This document shows, in pieces, positions 1-9,106 of a DNA stretch of 64,000 bases (within the stretch, counting starts at the first letter, position 1; each line of letters starts with the position of its first letter). Position numbers and translations under genes: made by a program. The stretch spans positions 62,001-126,000 of the forward strand of contig NZ_CP079194.1 of NCBI RefSeq assembly GCF_019297855.1, given 5' to 3'. Source of the DNA: Gymnodinialimonas ceratoperidinii. Its GTDB lineage: Bacteria > Pseudomonadota > Alphaproteobacteria > Rhodobacterales > Rhodobacteraceae. A model generated the notes under the pieces. That model saw only the letters and a list, made by a program, of their open reading frames with translations. It did not search any database and was not told the DNA's origin.

Positions 1-1493
1 CCTTCCGCGGCAATCGTGACGAATTCTCCGAAGTCGTGCTCGAGGACCTCTCCGAGCATCCCTTCGCCAACCTCCCCGTGACCCTGACCCTTTCCGTGGT
101 GGACGACGCGGGCCAGCAAGCGAGCATGACCTATGACGTCGCCCGCCTGCCCGGTCAGCGCTTCTTCGACCCGCTCGCGAACGCGCTGGTGGAAATGCGC
201 CGCGACATCCTGTGGAACCGCGACAACGCCACCCGCGCCGCGCGCCTGCTGCGGGCCATGACCCATCGCCCCGAAGACGACCTCGACGAATCCGTTTACC
301 GCAGCCTGCGCGCCGCCATCCAACGGCTTGAGGCCGCGGTGGACATGATCTCCATCGAAACTCAGGAAGACGTTGCCGAAATCCTCTGGAATGCCGCGCT
401 GGAGCTGGAGTTCGGTGATCTCGACAGCGCGCTCGAACGTCTCCGCCGCGCGCAGGAACGCCTTGCCGAGGCCATGCGCCAAGGCGCCTCGGACGAGGAG
501 ATCGCCGAGCTGATGCAGCAAATGCGCGAGGCGATGGACGATTACATGCAGGAGCTGGCCGACAATACCGAGTTCGGCGACGATACCGACCAGCCCGATC
601 AGGGTGAACAGCAGGAGATGTCCTCGGCCGACCTCGACGAGATGCTGCGCCGGATCGAGGAACTGATGCAGGAGGGCCGTATGGCCGAGGCAATGGAGAT
701 GCTCCAAGCCCTGCAAGAGATGCTCGAGAACATGGAAATCACCCAAGGCGACGGCACCGGTGACGGCCCGCAGACGCCCGGACAAGAAGCCATGGAAGGC
801 CTGCAGGACACCCTGCGCGGGCAGCAGGAGCTTTCAGACGATGCGTTCCAGGATCTTCAGGAGCAGCTGAACCCCAACCGCCCCGGCCAGCGCAGCGAAC
901 AGGACGGCAACGCGCCGCAAGGCAATCAGCCGGGCGAGCGGGGTCAGGACCCCGGAGCAGGCGGCCAGGGCGGAGAGAATGGCCAGACGCCGCCGGGCAC
1001 GCTTGCAGAACGACAGCAGGAGTTGCTGCGGCAGTTGCAGGAGCAGGCTGGACGGCTGCCGGGCACTGGCACGGAAGCGGGCGACGAGGCGCTGGAACAG
1101 CTCGACGGGGCGGGCCGCGCGATGGACGAGGCCGCCGACGCCTTGGAGCGGGGCGACATTGCCGACGCGCTGGACCTGCAATCGGAGGCGATGGAAGCCC
1201 TGCGGGAAGGCATGACCCAATTGGGCGAGGCATTGGCTCAGGAACAGGGTGCCGAGCCCGGTCAGGGTCAGGCAGAGGGCAATCGGGCAGAGGCGCGTCC
1301 GCTGCAGGATCCCCTCGGCCGTCAGGCCGGCAACAACGGCGCTTTCGGCTCCGACGAAGAGGGTCTGGGTGACACCGAAGACGCTCGCCAGCGGGCGCGG
1401 GAACTGCTGGACCTGCTGCGCGACCGTGCCGCGGAACAGACCCGCCCTGAATTGGAACGTGATTACCTGCGACGGCTGCTGGATCAGTTCTGA
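1..1493 (+). CDS. TIGR02302/DUF4175 family protein, C-terminal part (5' end outside window)
   Basis: The frame is open from base 3, so the start lies upstream of the window; about 496 residues are visible. The visible part begins with a beta-rich segment, then long charged helices (roughly residues 60-220) rich in Glu, Gln, Met and Arg. A Gly/Gln/Pro low-complexity stretch follows, then another helical region ending in ERDYLRRLLDQF. This layout matches the C-terminal half of DUF4175 (TIGR02302), a family of roughly 800-residue alphaproteobacterial proteins with N-terminal membrane segments and unknown function. It converges on the zinc-ribbon gene that follows, with about 40 bases between. 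Family call is by recognition; function is not established. Confidence 0.8.
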   Translation, partial: FRGNRDEFSEVVLEDLSEHPFANLPVTLTLSVVDDAGQQASMTYDVARLPGQRFFDPLANALVEMRRDILWNRDNATRAARLLRAMTHRPEDDLDESVYRSLRAAIQRLEAAVDMISIETQEDVAEILWNAALELEFGDLDSALERLRRAQERLAEAMRQGASDEEIAELMQQMREAMDDYMQELADNTEFGDDTDQPDQGEQQEMSSADLDEMLRRIEELMQEGRMAEAMEMLQALQEMLENMEITQGDGTGDGPQTPGQEAMEGLQDTLRGQQELSDDAFQDLQEQLNPNRPGQRSEQDGNAPQGNQPGERGQDPGAGGQGGENGQTPPGTLAERQQELLRQLQEQAGRLPGTGTEAGDEALEQLDGAGRAMDEAADALERGDIADALDLQSEAMEALREGMTQLGEALAQEQGAEPGQGQAEGNRAEARPLQDPLGRQAGNNGAFGSDEEGLGDTEDARQRARELLDLLRDRAAEQTRPELERDYLRRLLDQF

Positions 1494-1534
1494 AGCAATG
1501 CCTTGCGGCGCGGTGGGTTAGCGCCGCCGCTCCG

Positions 1535-2356
1535 TCAGGTCTCGAGCCATCCCGCCAGAGCGCGCGCTGTCTCATCAAGCCAGAGGCGCGCGTCGTTCAC
1601 CACTTCGACGTATTGGTCGAGCACATCGGCCGCCTGCGGCACGGCTTCCTTGATCTCGGGCGCGTAGGCGTAGATGCCCACGCCGATCGCGGCGAGGATG
1701 ATCACCAGAAAGAACCCGCGACGGACAGAGCCGCGCCGGCGGTTGCTGTTGTCGATCGTGTCGACATCGGTGGCGCTTGCCTCTTCCTCATGACGGTCGC
1801 CGGTCGCCCGAAGCGTGGAGTTGATCTCCTCGATGTCGGGAAATTCCTCCCGGCGCGAAGCGGCGGCGGCGCTGGCCACGGCGGCGCTGATGCTTTCGGT
1901 ATCAAACGCGTCCTCGGCGCCTTCAAGCTCGGCCAGACGTTGCTCCCGGCTCGGGGTCGGGGGCGTCGCAGCCGTCAGGGGCATTTCCTCTTGCTGCGGG
2001 GCGGGCGCAGGTGCGGCTTCCGCCCGGCGCAAGCGCGCCTCGCGTTCGGCCTCCTCGCGCAGAATGTCGGTGACATTCGGGTCGATCTGACGCCGCGCGG
2101 GCCGCGGCTCGTCTGATTGCGCTGCATCGCCGGGGGCTCCGCTCGGGCCTTCCACGGCGACTTCCGACAAGCTCGGCGCGGGCGATGCTTCAGGCGCGGG
2201 CGGCGGCGGTGGGGCTGCGGCGGGCTCTGACACCCGCGGGCCGGGCTGGAACCATGTCGTCGAGCAATTGGAACATTGTACGTCACGCCCGGCAGGCGGC
2301 ACCATGGATTCGTCAACTTCATATCGTGCGCTGCAATTCGGGCAGGTTAGCCGCAT
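1535..2356 (-). CDS. MJ0042-type zinc-ribbon protein with C-terminal membrane anchor
   Basis: The protein starts MRLTCPNCSARYEVDESM; the zinc ribbon is formed by CPNC (residues 4-7) and CSNC about 20 residues later, the classic MJ0042 knuckle. A Pro/Ala/Glu-rich linker of about 190 residues follows. A single hydrophobic segment (GFFLVIILAAIGVGIYAY) near residue 225 and a short C-terminal tail complete it. I start it at 2356 because the zinc ribbon begins there; an in-frame start 16 codons upstream adds residues unlike the family. It is divergent from ftsE. The family is common in alphaproteobacteria beside ftsEX, but its role is unknown; zinc or redox sensing at the inner membrane is only a guess. 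Confidence 0.82.
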   Translation of the reverse strand: MRLTCPNCSARYEVDESMVPPAGRDVQCSNCSTTWFQPGPRVSEPAAAPPPPPAPEASPAPSLSEVAVEGPSGAPGDAAQSDEPRPARRQIDPNVTDILREEAEREARLRRAEAAPAPAPQQEEMPLTAATPPTPSREQRLAELEGAEDAFDTESISAAVASAAAASRREEFPDIEEINSTLRATGDRHEEEASATDVDTIDNSNRRRGSVRRGFFLVIILAAIGVGIYAYAPEIKEAVPQAADVLDQYVEVVNDARLWLDETARALAGWLET

Positions 2357-2599
2357 GGTGAGTCGTCTCTGATCTTGGGCGCAAGAGTGCGTGCCTTGGA
2401 GCAACCTGACAAAAGACAGATTACGTGCGTCGCCTGAAGCGTAGCAATCTGTGAAAGCCTTTCCAATCCCTGTAAAAAATGCACTGCGTCAAGCCGTTGC
2501 AACAACGACTCAGTCGCAGGGACCGGGCATCGCGCGCGATTGCAGTGCCGCGCCAAGAGTGCGAGACAGGAACCGAGCAACGGCAAGGTGCGGAATCCA

Positions 2600-3277
2600 A
2601 TGATCGAGATGCAGGACGCCGCCTATGGCTATGGGGCAGAACCGCTCCTCTCGGGCCTGACGCTGAACCTCGCGCCCGGCTCGTTCCATTTCCTGACCGG
2701 CCCCTCGGGCGCGGGCAAGACGACGTTCCTCAAGCTGTGCTATGCCGAGCTCTTGCCCACCGGGGGGCACATCAACCTTTTCGGCCACGCCGCGACCGAG
2801 TTGTCCCGCGACGGGATCGCCGACCTGCGCCAGCGCATCGGGGTGGTGCATCAGGACTGCAAGTTCCTCGACCATCTGCCATTGACCGAGAACCTCGCCC
2901 TGCCCCTCACGGTCACCGGCAAGAGCAATCTTGTACAGGAGAGCAATCTGACCGAGCTGATCGGGTGGGTTGGCCTCTCGGCCCGCGCCAACGCCACGCC
3001 CCCGGAGCTTTCCGGCGGCGAGAGGCAGCGCGCCGCATTGGCCCGCGCGATCATCATGGACCCGGACCTGATCATCGCCGACGAGCCAACCGGCAACGTC
3101 GATTGGGACATGTCCCTGCGTCTGCTGAACCTGCTGGTCGAGCTGAACAAGCTTGGCAAGACGGTGGTGATCGCGACCCACGACCTCGCCCTGATCCGCG
3201 CCGCGAAGCAACGGGTGCAGGCGCGCGTCTTGCGCATCCAGAACGGTCACATCATCTCGGCGGGGGCGGATCTATGA
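2600..3277 (+). CDS. ftsE: cell division ATP-binding protein FtsE
   Basis: ABC ATPase of the FtsEX complex, which sits at the inner membrane and couples ATP hydrolysis to activation of septal peptidoglycan hydrolases. About 225 residues, the usual length. Walker A is GPSGAGKT (near residue 37), the signature is LSGGERQRAALARA, and Walker B is LIIADEPTGN followed by the H-loop in IATHDLALI. Start chosen at MIEMQDAAYGYG because it matches the family N-terminus and has AAGG about 10 bases upstream. The stop overlaps the ftsX start as ATGA, so the two are translationally coupled. Confidence 0.95.
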   Translation: MIEMQDAAYGYGAEPLLSGLTLNLAPGSFHFLTGPSGAGKTTFLKLCYAELLPTGGHINLFGHAATELSRDGIADLRQRIGVVHQDCKFLDHLPLTENLALPLTVTGKSNLVQESNLTELIGWVGLSARANATPPELSGGERQRAALARAIIMDPDLIIADEPTGNVDWDMSLRLLNLLVELNKLGKTVVIATHDLALIRAAKQRVQARVLRIQNGHIISAGADL

Positions 3278-4176
3278 GCCTGCGCGCCGATATCACCGCG
3301 CTCGTCAGCCGCGACACCCAGGCCGACCGCGTCGTGCCGCGCAGCGGGCAGTCGGCCCGGCTCACGGTGGCGACCTCGGCGGCGATGGCCTTCCTTGCGG
3401 TCTTTGCCATGGCGCTCTCCATGGCGGCCGGGCGTCTGGCCGATCGCTGGTCGGACGCGCTGGCGCAGTCCTCCACCATCCGCATTTCCGCCCCGGCCGC
3501 CGAGTTGGAGGCGCAGACATGGGCCGTGCTGACCGTGCTGGAGCAAACCCCCGGCGTCGACAGCGCACGGGCATTGACGGAGGAGGAACAGCAAGCCCTC
3601 CTCTCGCCGTGGTTCGGCCCCGACCTGCCGCTTGATGATCTCCCGATCCCGCGCCTGATCGAGGTGGTTGAGACGCCCGACGGCTACGACGCCGACGGCC
3701 TGCGCCAACGTCTGGCGGCAGAGGCTCCCGGCGCGGTGCTCGACGACCATGACCGTTGGCGCAGGCCTCTTGCCGATGCGGCCAGTCGCCTGCGGCTTCT
3801 GGGCGGGCTGGCGCTGGTTCTGATCCTCGGCGCCACCGCCGCCATGGTCACCCTCGCCGCGCAGGCCGCGCTCGCCGCAAATGAGCAGGTGATCCGCGTC
3901 CTCCGCCTTGTGGGGGCACGTGACAGCTACATCGCCCGCGCTTTCGTGCGGCGCTTCACCCTCCGTGCGCTGACCGGGGCCGCCGCAGGCACGCTCGCGG
4001 GCATCCTCGCGGTCCTGATCCTGCCCTCGGCGCGGGAAACGGCGGCAATCCTCACCGGCCTCAGCTTCTCCGGCACGGGCTGGCTCTGGCCGCTGCTGAT
4101 CCCGGTTCTCGCAGCCACGACGGCATTCTTCGCGACCCGTTTCGCGGCCTTCCGCACCCTCAGAGGGCTTCAGTAA
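3274..4176 (+). CDS. ftsX: cell division permease FtsX
   Basis: Membrane partner of FtsE, 300 residues. Hydrophobic segments lie near residues 30-55, 170-195, 225-250 and 265-290, with a periplasmic domain of about 115 residues between the first and second, the standard four-helix FtsX topology. The start ATG overlaps the ftsE stop by four bases, and its own stop overlaps the plsC start (TAATG). The very Ala/Leu-rich C-terminal half is typical of GC-rich alphaproteobacteria. Role inferred from position and topology; sequence conservation of FtsX is low, but the ftsE linkage makes the call secure. Confidence 0.92.
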   Translation: MSLRADITALVSRDTQADRVVPRSGQSARLTVATSAAMAFLAVFAMALSMAAGRLADRWSDALAQSSTIRISAPAAELEAQTWAVLTVLEQTPGVDSARALTEEEQQALLSPWFGPDLPLDDLPIPRLIEVVETPDGYDADGLRQRLAAEAPGAVLDDHDRWRRPLADAASRLRLLGGLALVLILGATAAMVTLAAQAALAANEQVIRVLRLVGARDSYIARAFVRRFTLRALTGAAAGTLAGILAVLILPSARETAAILTGLSFSGTGWLWPLLIPVLAATTAFFATRFAAFRTLRGLQ

Positions 4177-4901
4177 TGCAGACGATCCGCTCCTTCCTGC
4201 ACATCGTGCAGATGTACGCCATCATGCCGGTCATCGCGGTGATCTATTTTCCCTGGGCGCTCGTCAGCCGCCGTGGTGCCGAAGCCGCCTGCCACGCCTA
4301 TTGCGCCTGGGTGTTCTGGACGTTGAAGTGGATGGTCGGCCTGAGTGTCGAGCTGCGCGGCGAGATCCCCACCGGCGAGGTCATGATCGCTGCGAAACAT
4401 CAGAGCTTTCTCGACGTGATGGCGATTTACCATGCCGTCCCACACGGCAAGTTCATCATGAAGCGCGAGTTGATGTTCGCGCCAATCCTCGGCCAATACG
4501 CCCTGCGCATCGGCTGCGTGCCGGTCAACCGCGGCAAGCGCGGCGCGGCGATCCGCAAGATGCTCGACGATGTGCGCAGCGGCAAGCAGCAGGGCGGCCA
4601 GCTGATCATCTATCCGCAAGGCACCCGCATCGCCCCCGGCGTCTCGGCACCCTACAAGGCCGGCACCGGAGCGCTCTACGCGCAGATGGGCCAGCCTTGC
4701 GTGCCAGTCGCAACCAATATCGGGGTGTTCTGGCCCAAGACCGGCATCACCCGCAAACAGGGCGTCGCGGTTGTCGAGTTCCTGCCGCCGATCGAACCGG
4801 GCTTGCAGCCGAAGCCATTCCTTGCGCGACTGGAGGCCGAGATCGAGACCAACAGCGACGCATTGCTCGAGGAGGCGGGGTTCATCCGCGTGGAACCATG
4901 A
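4176..4901 (+). CDS. plsC: 1-acyl-sn-glycerol-3-phosphate acyltransferase
   Basis: Converts lysophosphatidic acid to phosphatidic acid using an acyl donor, at the inner membrane. 241 residues. It carries the acyltransferase block I HX4D as HQSFLD (near residue 73), block II around FIMKRELMFAPILG, and block III IIYPQGTR. An N-terminal hydrophobic segment precedes the catalytic blocks. It is coupled to ftsX (one-base overlap) and to the downstream flavoprotein-like gene (four-base overlap). Its placement in the ftsEX operon would link phospholipid synthesis and division genes transcriptionally, which is an inference. Confidence 0.93.
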   Translation: MQTIRSFLHIVQMYAIMPVIAVIYFPWALVSRRGAEAACHAYCAWVFWTLKWMVGLSVELRGEIPTGEVMIAAKHQSFLDVMAIYHAVPHGKFIMKRELMFAPILGQYALRIGCVPVNRGKRGAAIRKMLDDVRSGKQQGGQLIIYPQGTRIAPGVSAPYKAGTGALYAQMGQPCVPVATNIGVFWPKTGITRKQGVAVVEFLPPIEPGLQPKPFLARLEAEIETNSDALLEEAGFIRVEP

Positions 4902-5497
4902 AAACCATCACCGACACCGACGCGCTTGCCGCGCTCTACGGCGCGGCGGTGCCCGCCTCGCTTTCCAAGGTCGTGCCAAGGCTGACCCCGAGCTATCGGA
5001 AGTGGATCGATGCCGCGCGCTTCGTGGTCCTGTCCACCGTCGGGCCGGAAGGCACCGATGCCAGCCCGCGCGGCGATGATGGTCCGGTGGTACGGATCGT
5101 CGATGACCGAACCCTGATGATGCCCGACTGGCGCGGCAACAACCGCATCGACAGCCTGCGCAATATCGTCCGTGACGGGCGCGTCTCCTTGATGTTCATG
5201 GTGCCGGGCAGCGGCAATGTCGTGCGGATCAACGGCACCGCCGTGCTGACCGCCGACCCGTCGGTCACCGAAACCTTCGAGCAGCGCGGTAACCATCCCA
5301 AAACGGTTATCGTGATCACGGCCGAGGAGATCTACTTCCAATGCGCCAAGGCGATCATGCGCTCGGGTCTCTGGTCGCGCGACGATGCGGCGGGGCTGCC
5401 CAAAGCGGGCGATTTCATCTCCGAGGTTGATCCCGAGTTCGACGGCAAGACCTACGACGCCGAATATCCCGTGAAAGCGCCGGAGCGGATGTGGTGA
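4898..5497 (+). CDS. PPOX-class flavin-dependent enzyme, DR_2398-like
   Basis: About 199 residues with the split-barrel fold of pyridoxamine 5'-phosphate oxidase-like proteins: RFVVLSTVGPEGTDASPRGD (near residues 42-61), a DWRGNNRIDSLRNI stretch, and a C-terminal region with YFQCAKAIMRSGLW. This pattern fits TIGR04025 (PPOX class probable FMN-dependent enzyme, DR_2398 family). Substrate is unknown; it should not be equated with PdxH. Start chosen at the ATG overlapping the plsC stop by four bases, which removes a longer frame that runs through plsC. The next small gene overlaps its 3' end. Confidence 0.85.
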   Translation: MKTITDTDALAALYGAAVPASLSKVVPRLTPSYRKWIDAARFVVLSTVGPEGTDASPRGDDGPVVRIVDDRTLMMPDWRGNNRIDSLRNIVRDGRVSLMFMVPGSGNVVRINGTAVLTADPSVTETFEQRGNHPKTVIVITAEEIYFQCAKAIMRSGLWSRDDAAGLPKAGDFISEVDPEFDGKTYDAEYPVKAPERMW

Positions 5498-5709
5498 AGC
5501 TCCTCGCTTACCTCCTGCTCCTGCTCGGCTTCTGCATGGGACTGATCGCGGCCTTCGTGATCTACGCAGCCTGGACCGATTTCACGTCCCGTGGCTGTCC
5601 GGGAGCCGCCCAATGCTCGGATGCGGTCAGCGTCATGGTGCTGACCGGCTGCGCCCTCATCGCCAGCGCGGTGATGCTCTTTGCCGCCGTGGTCTTCGCG
5701 CGCCGCTAG
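5494..5709 (+). CDS. small two-helix membrane protein
   Basis: About 71 residues, with two hydrophobic segments (LLAYLLLLLGFCMGLIAAFV and VLTGCALIASAVMLFAAVVF) joined by a short loop carrying two Cys in GCPGAAQC. I choose the GTG at 5494 because it forms a GTGA overlap with the preceding stop; a GTG one codon earlier is equally possible. No family recognised. It is the last gene of the ftsE operon and meets accA tail to tail with one base between stops. Hypothetical, but the spacing and coding-like codon use support it. Confidence 0.65.
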   Translation: MKLLAYLLLLLGFCMGLIAAFVIYAAWTDFTSRGCPGAAQCSDAVSVMVLTGCALIASAVMLFAAVVFARR

Positions 5710-5710
5710 A

Positions 5711-6670
5711 TCAGGCCGCGAGACCCTTGGAGCCGATGTCGAGGAATTTCTGGCGCCGCGCGTTGACCAGCGCCTTGCGATCCTTGCTGTCGATCCCATC
5801 CAGCATCTTGGCAATCGCCTCGCCGACGTTCTTGATCGCGGCCTGCTTGTCACGCTGTGCACCGCCGAGGGGCTCGGAGATGACGACATCGCAGACGCCA
5901 AGCTTGTGCAGATCCTGTGCCGTCAAACGCAAGGCTTCGGCGGCTTCGCGCATTTTCTCGGCGTCTTTCCACAGGATCGAGGCGCAGCCTTCGGGGCTGA
6001 TGACCGAGTAGACGGAATGCTCCAGCATGGCGAGCCGGTCTGCCGTGGCAAAAGCCACCGCCCCGCCCGAGCCGCCTTCGCCGATGATGACCGAGACCAG
6101 CGGCACGCCGATCTGCAGGCATTTCTCCGTGGAGCGTGCAATCGCCTCGGACTGGCCGCGTTCCTCGGCCCCTTTGCCGGGATAGGCGCCGGGCGTATCG
6201 ACGAGTGTGATGACGGGCAGGTTGAAGCGATCCGCCAGATCCAGCAGGCGGACGGCCTTGCGGTAACCCTCGGGCCGGGCCATGCCGAAGTTGCGCTCGA
6301 TCCGGGTCTTGGTGTCCGAGCCCTTCTCGTGGCCGATCACCACCACCGGCGTATCATTGAAGCGGGCAAGGCCGCCCATGACGGCCTCGTCATCGGCAAA
6401 GTTCCGGTCGCCGGCCAGCGGCGTGTATTCGGTGAACAGCGCCTCGATGTAATCCTTGCAGTGGGGCCGTTCCGCATGGCGAGCGACCTGACATTTGCGC
6501 CATGGCGTCAGATCCTTGTAGAGATCGCGCAGCATGTCCGCGGCCTTTTTGTCCAGAGCGGCCGCCTGTTCTTCAACGTCCATACCCTCTTCGCGCCGCG
6601 CCATCGCGCGCAGCTCTTCGGCTTTGCCTTCAATTTCGGCAAGGGGCTTCTCGAAGTCGAGGTAGTTCAT
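5711..6670 (-). CDS. accA: acetyl-CoA carboxylase carboxyltransferase subunit alpha
   Basis: Alpha subunit of the carboxyltransferase of acetyl-CoA carboxylase, which makes malonyl-CoA for fatty acid synthesis with AccD. 319 residues, the normal length. It begins [16 protein letters not shown] and contains the conserved crotonase-like core [33 protein letters not shown], and [10 protein letters not shown] (oxyanion-forming glycines). It lies on the minus strand downstream of the 5TM sensor gene with a 90-base gap. The partner accD is not in the window. Confidence 0.97.
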   Translation of the reverse strand: MNYLDFEKPLAEIEGKAEELRAMARREEGMDVEEQAAALDKKAADMLRDLYKDLTPWRKCQVARHAERPHCKDYIEALFTEYTPLAGDRNFADDEAVMGGLARFNDTPVVVIGHEKGSDTKTRIERNFGMARPEGYRKAVRLLDLADRFNLPVITLVDTPGAYPGKGAEERGQSEAIARSTEKCLQIGVPLVSVIIGEGGSGGAVAFATADRLAMLEHSVYSVISPEGCASILWKDAEKMREAAEALRLTAQDLHKLGVCDVVISEPLGGAQRDKQAAIKNVGEAIAKMLDGIDSKDRKALVNARRQKFLDIGSKGLAA

Positions 6671-6760
6671 TGTGCGTCCTGCTCCGTTAAGGGTCGACGC
6701 AAGTTATATGACGATGCCCGCGCGCAGATGCAACTCGCGACATGGCCGCGCGACCTTGCC

Positions 6761-7942
6761 TCACGGCGCGAAGTTCCGCTTCCGCTCGATCAGGAAATCA
6801 GCCTTGGCGAACAGCAGGGCGTGTTTCTTGTGATCGAAGATATCGGCGCGCGGCGCCGTGGTCTTGCTTTCGTCGCCTTGGTCGCGGGCCTTGCGGGCGC
6901 GGATCTCGCTACCCCAATCCACCACCGCCGAGACATGGGCCGTTTCCGTGTAGCGCATGAATTCCACCGGATCGGAAATCTCCCGCAGGGAGACCGAGAC
7001 CACCGTGCCGCTCGCCGCGGAAGGCGCGTTGCGCAGGGCGAGGTTCAGGTTGGCCTTGACCCGGCTGAAGTGATGCACCTCCTCGGCGCTGAGCGGCACG
7101 AGGATGCGACCGTCAGCGCAGAGGCCCGCGAGGTTTGCGTGTTCAAGGTATCCGGCCAAGGCCTGTCGGTCCAAAGGCGATTGCGCAGGCTCGGTGAAGA
7201 GGTCGATGGCGCTGCGCAGGATGCTGCGCTCCGGCGTGATCGTGAGGAACCCCGCGAAGGTCCCGAAGGCGCGCGCCGTGTAAGCATTCGTCACCTCCCG
7301 CATGAAAGCGGGCCCGAGGAGAAGGCCCGAGACCGGATCATGGGTCGCAGAAGCCGACAGGCGGTTCTCCTTGCGGATGTGACGGTTCTCGCGCTCCAAC
7401 AGGGCGGCCAACAGGGGCACCGCCACCATGTTGATGACCAACAAGGGCGCCGCCGCCGTGGTGATGAACCAGATCGCGATTTCGCGTGGCAGCAGCAGCG
7501 CCGCGAAAAGGTGACAGGACATCGCAAGCCCCAGGGCCAGAAAGCTGCCGAAGCCGCGCGCATCGATATGAACGGCCTTCCGCGCCCAGGCCAGCCCCGC
7601 GACGCCGGCGATTATCATCGCCCAAAGCCCTGATTCGAGCCCGACACCGCCAAGGCCGATCCGCGTCCCCATCGCCAAGGCAAGACAGGGGAGCAAGCCA
7701 CGCCACCCCAGAAATGCGCCGGCCAGCGCGATCGGGATGTTGCGGAAATCGATGATCACGCCCTCGATCGGTTCGATCGGGATGTTCATCTGCACCAGGG
7801 CCATCAAGCCGAACAGCACGCCCAAAAGGCTCGGCGCGAAGAAGCGCCCGGCACATTTGCGGCGCACCAGCCCGTAGGCTTCCGCCAGGAGTGCCGTCAG
7901 GCCCAGTGCGATGATGACGTCGAAAATGATTGAATAGCTCAT
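6761..7942 (-). CDS. 5TM-type membrane sensor with decayed GGDEF-like domain
   Basis: 393 residues. The first 185 or so form five to six hydrophobic segments with the 5TMR-LYT-like motif (IDFRNIPIALAGAFLGWRG, then GTRIGLGGVG), typical of membrane sensors linked to kinases and diguanylate cyclases. After a short coiled linker comes THDPVSGLLLGPAFMREV, which resembles the opening HDPLTGLPNR of GGDEF domains. The rest has a similar length, but the active-site position reads LCADGRILVPL instead of GGDEF. The domain is therefore probably catalytically dead and may bind a ligand or partner. No cognate effector is adjacent; mcl1 is upstream and accA downstream on the same strand. Confidence 0.7.
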   Translation of the reverse strand: MSYSIIFDVIIALGLTALLAEAYGLVRRKCAGRFFAPSLLGVLFGLMALVQMNIPIEPIEGVIIDFRNIPIALAGAFLGWRGLLPCLALAMGTRIGLGGVGLESGLWAMIIAGVAGLAWARKAVHIDARGFGSFLALGLAMSCHLFAALLLPREIAIWFITTAAAPLLVINMVAVPLLAALLERENRHIRKENRLSASATHDPVSGLLLGPAFMREVTNAYTARAFGTFAGFLTITPERSILRSAIDLFTEPAQSPLDRQALAGYLEHANLAGLCADGRILVPLSAEEVHHFSRVKANLNLALRNAPSAASGTVVSVSLREISDPVEFMRYTETAHVSAVVDWGSEIRARKARDQGDESKTTAPRADIFDHKKHALLFAKADFLIERKRNFAP

Positions 7943-8011
7943 GGCTGCCCCACAGATTTACCTCGCGGCATATCTGTATACAGGTGCACTTTAATGAGGT
8001 GTTAACGCGCC

Positions 8012-8971
8012 TCAGGAAGCCGCGATCATTTTAGCCTGTTTGACGACAACCTCGGCCTGCTTGATCGAGGCGATATCGACCAGCCGCCCCTTGTAGACCG
8101 TTGCCCCCGCGCCTTCGGCCTTGGCCTTCTCCATCGCAGCGAGGATCTCTTCGGCCTCTGCCACGGCCGCCTCGGAAGGCGTGAAGACCTCATTTGCCAC
8201 TGCGATCTGCTTGGGATGGATGGCCCATTTGCCGACCATGCCCAGTGTCGCCGAGCGCCGCGCCTGCGCCCGGTAGCCCTCGTCATCCGAGAAGTCTCCG
8301 AACGGTCCATCCACCGGCAGAACGCCGTGGGTCCGGCAGGCGGCCACGATGGCCGTCTGTGCCCAATGCCACGGATCGGACCAATATTTCGCCCCCTCAT
8401 GCAGCATGTAATAGGCCTCTTGCGTGCCGCCGATCCCTGTCGTCTGCATCCCCATCGACGCCGCGAAATCCGCCGCCCCAAGGCTCATCGCCTGCATCCG
8501 AGGCGAGGCGGCAGCGATCTCCTCCACATGGGCGATACCCGCAGCGCTCTCGATGATCACCTCGAAGCCGATCGGCTTCTCCCGCCCCTTGGCCGTCTCG
8601 AGCGCGGTGACCAACGCATCGACCGCGTAGATATCCGCCGCGCAGCCCACCTTGGGGATCATGATGATATCGAGCCGCGAGGTATCCGCCTCCAGCAGGT
8701 CCACCACATCGCGATACCAATAGGGCGTGTCGAGCCCGTTGATCCGCACGCTCAGCGTCTTGTTGCCCCAATCCACGTCGCGGATCGCCGCAATGATGTT
8801 CGCCCGCGCCGCGTCCTTGTCGTCGGGCGCGACGCTGTCCTCCAGATCGAGGTTGATCACATCGGCATCGGAAGCCGCCATCTTCGTGAAGAGTTTGGGA
8901 TTCGAGCCTGGGCCGAACAGCTGACAGCGGTTCGGACGGGCAATAGGAGTTGGCTGGATGCGGAAGCTCAT
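8012..8971 (-). CDS. mcl1: L-malyl-CoA/beta-methylmalyl-CoA lyase
   Basis: 319 residues beginning MSFRIQPTPIARPNRCQLFGPG, a close match to what I recall of Rhodobacter Mcl1. HpcH/HpaI (citrate lyase beta) family: the metal-binding acidic patch INLDLEDSVAP, substrate-binding EVIIESAAGIAHVEEIAAASPR, and MSLGAADFAASMGM are all present. It reversibly condenses glyoxylate with acetyl-CoA or propionyl-CoA and serves the ethylmalonyl-CoA pathway of acetate assimilation. The alternative is the related malyl-CoA thioesterase (Mcl2), but the N-terminus and length favour Mcl1. A perfect palindrome sits about 20 bases upstream of the start. Confidence 0.92.
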   Translation of the reverse strand: MSFRIQPTPIARPNRCQLFGPGSNPKLFTKMAASDADVINLDLEDSVAPDDKDAARANIIAAIRDVDWGNKTLSVRINGLDTPYWYRDVVDLLEADTSRLDIIMIPKVGCAADIYAVDALVTALETAKGREKPIGFEVIIESAAGIAHVEEIAAASPRMQAMSLGAADFAASMGMQTTGIGGTQEAYYMLHEGAKYWSDPWHWAQTAIVAACRTHGVLPVDGPFGDFSDDEGYRAQARRSATLGMVGKWAIHPKQIAVANEVFTPSEAAVAEAEEILAAMEKAKAEGAGATVYKGRLVDIASIKQAEVVVKQAKMIAAS

Positions 8972-8990
8972 GGGACCCTCACGAAAGGAA

Positions 8991-9000
8991 ATTGCGCAAT
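8991..9000. promoter_or_regulatory. candidate operator upstream of mcl1
   Basis: A perfect 10-base palindrome, ATTGCGCAAT, lies 20 bases upstream of the mcl1 start codon on the non-coding side. Palindromes built on TTGC/GCAA half sites are used by RamB/PccR/ScfR-type regulators of acyl-CoA metabolism, so a link to acetate-pathway control is plausible, but the match is by eye only and a 10-base palindrome can arise by chance. Confidence 0.35.
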
Positions 9001-9106
9001 GCTTAACGTGAGAGGTAGATTAGTGCGCGCCCGAGCGCAAGTGCTGCGCTGCGGCGAGAGGCATCAGTAACGGGGTCAACCTACGGCAAGGACTGTTGCT
9101 CAACCC

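Noticed and set aside
3247..3750. 167-codon minus-strand frame opposite ftsX
   Set aside because: No domain, overlaps conserved ftsX fully.
5681..7633. 650-codon open frame on the plus strand opposite accA and the 5TM gene
   Set aside because: Arg/Ala/His-rich translation without domains; a shadow of GC-rich genes on the minus strand, where family motifs are clear.
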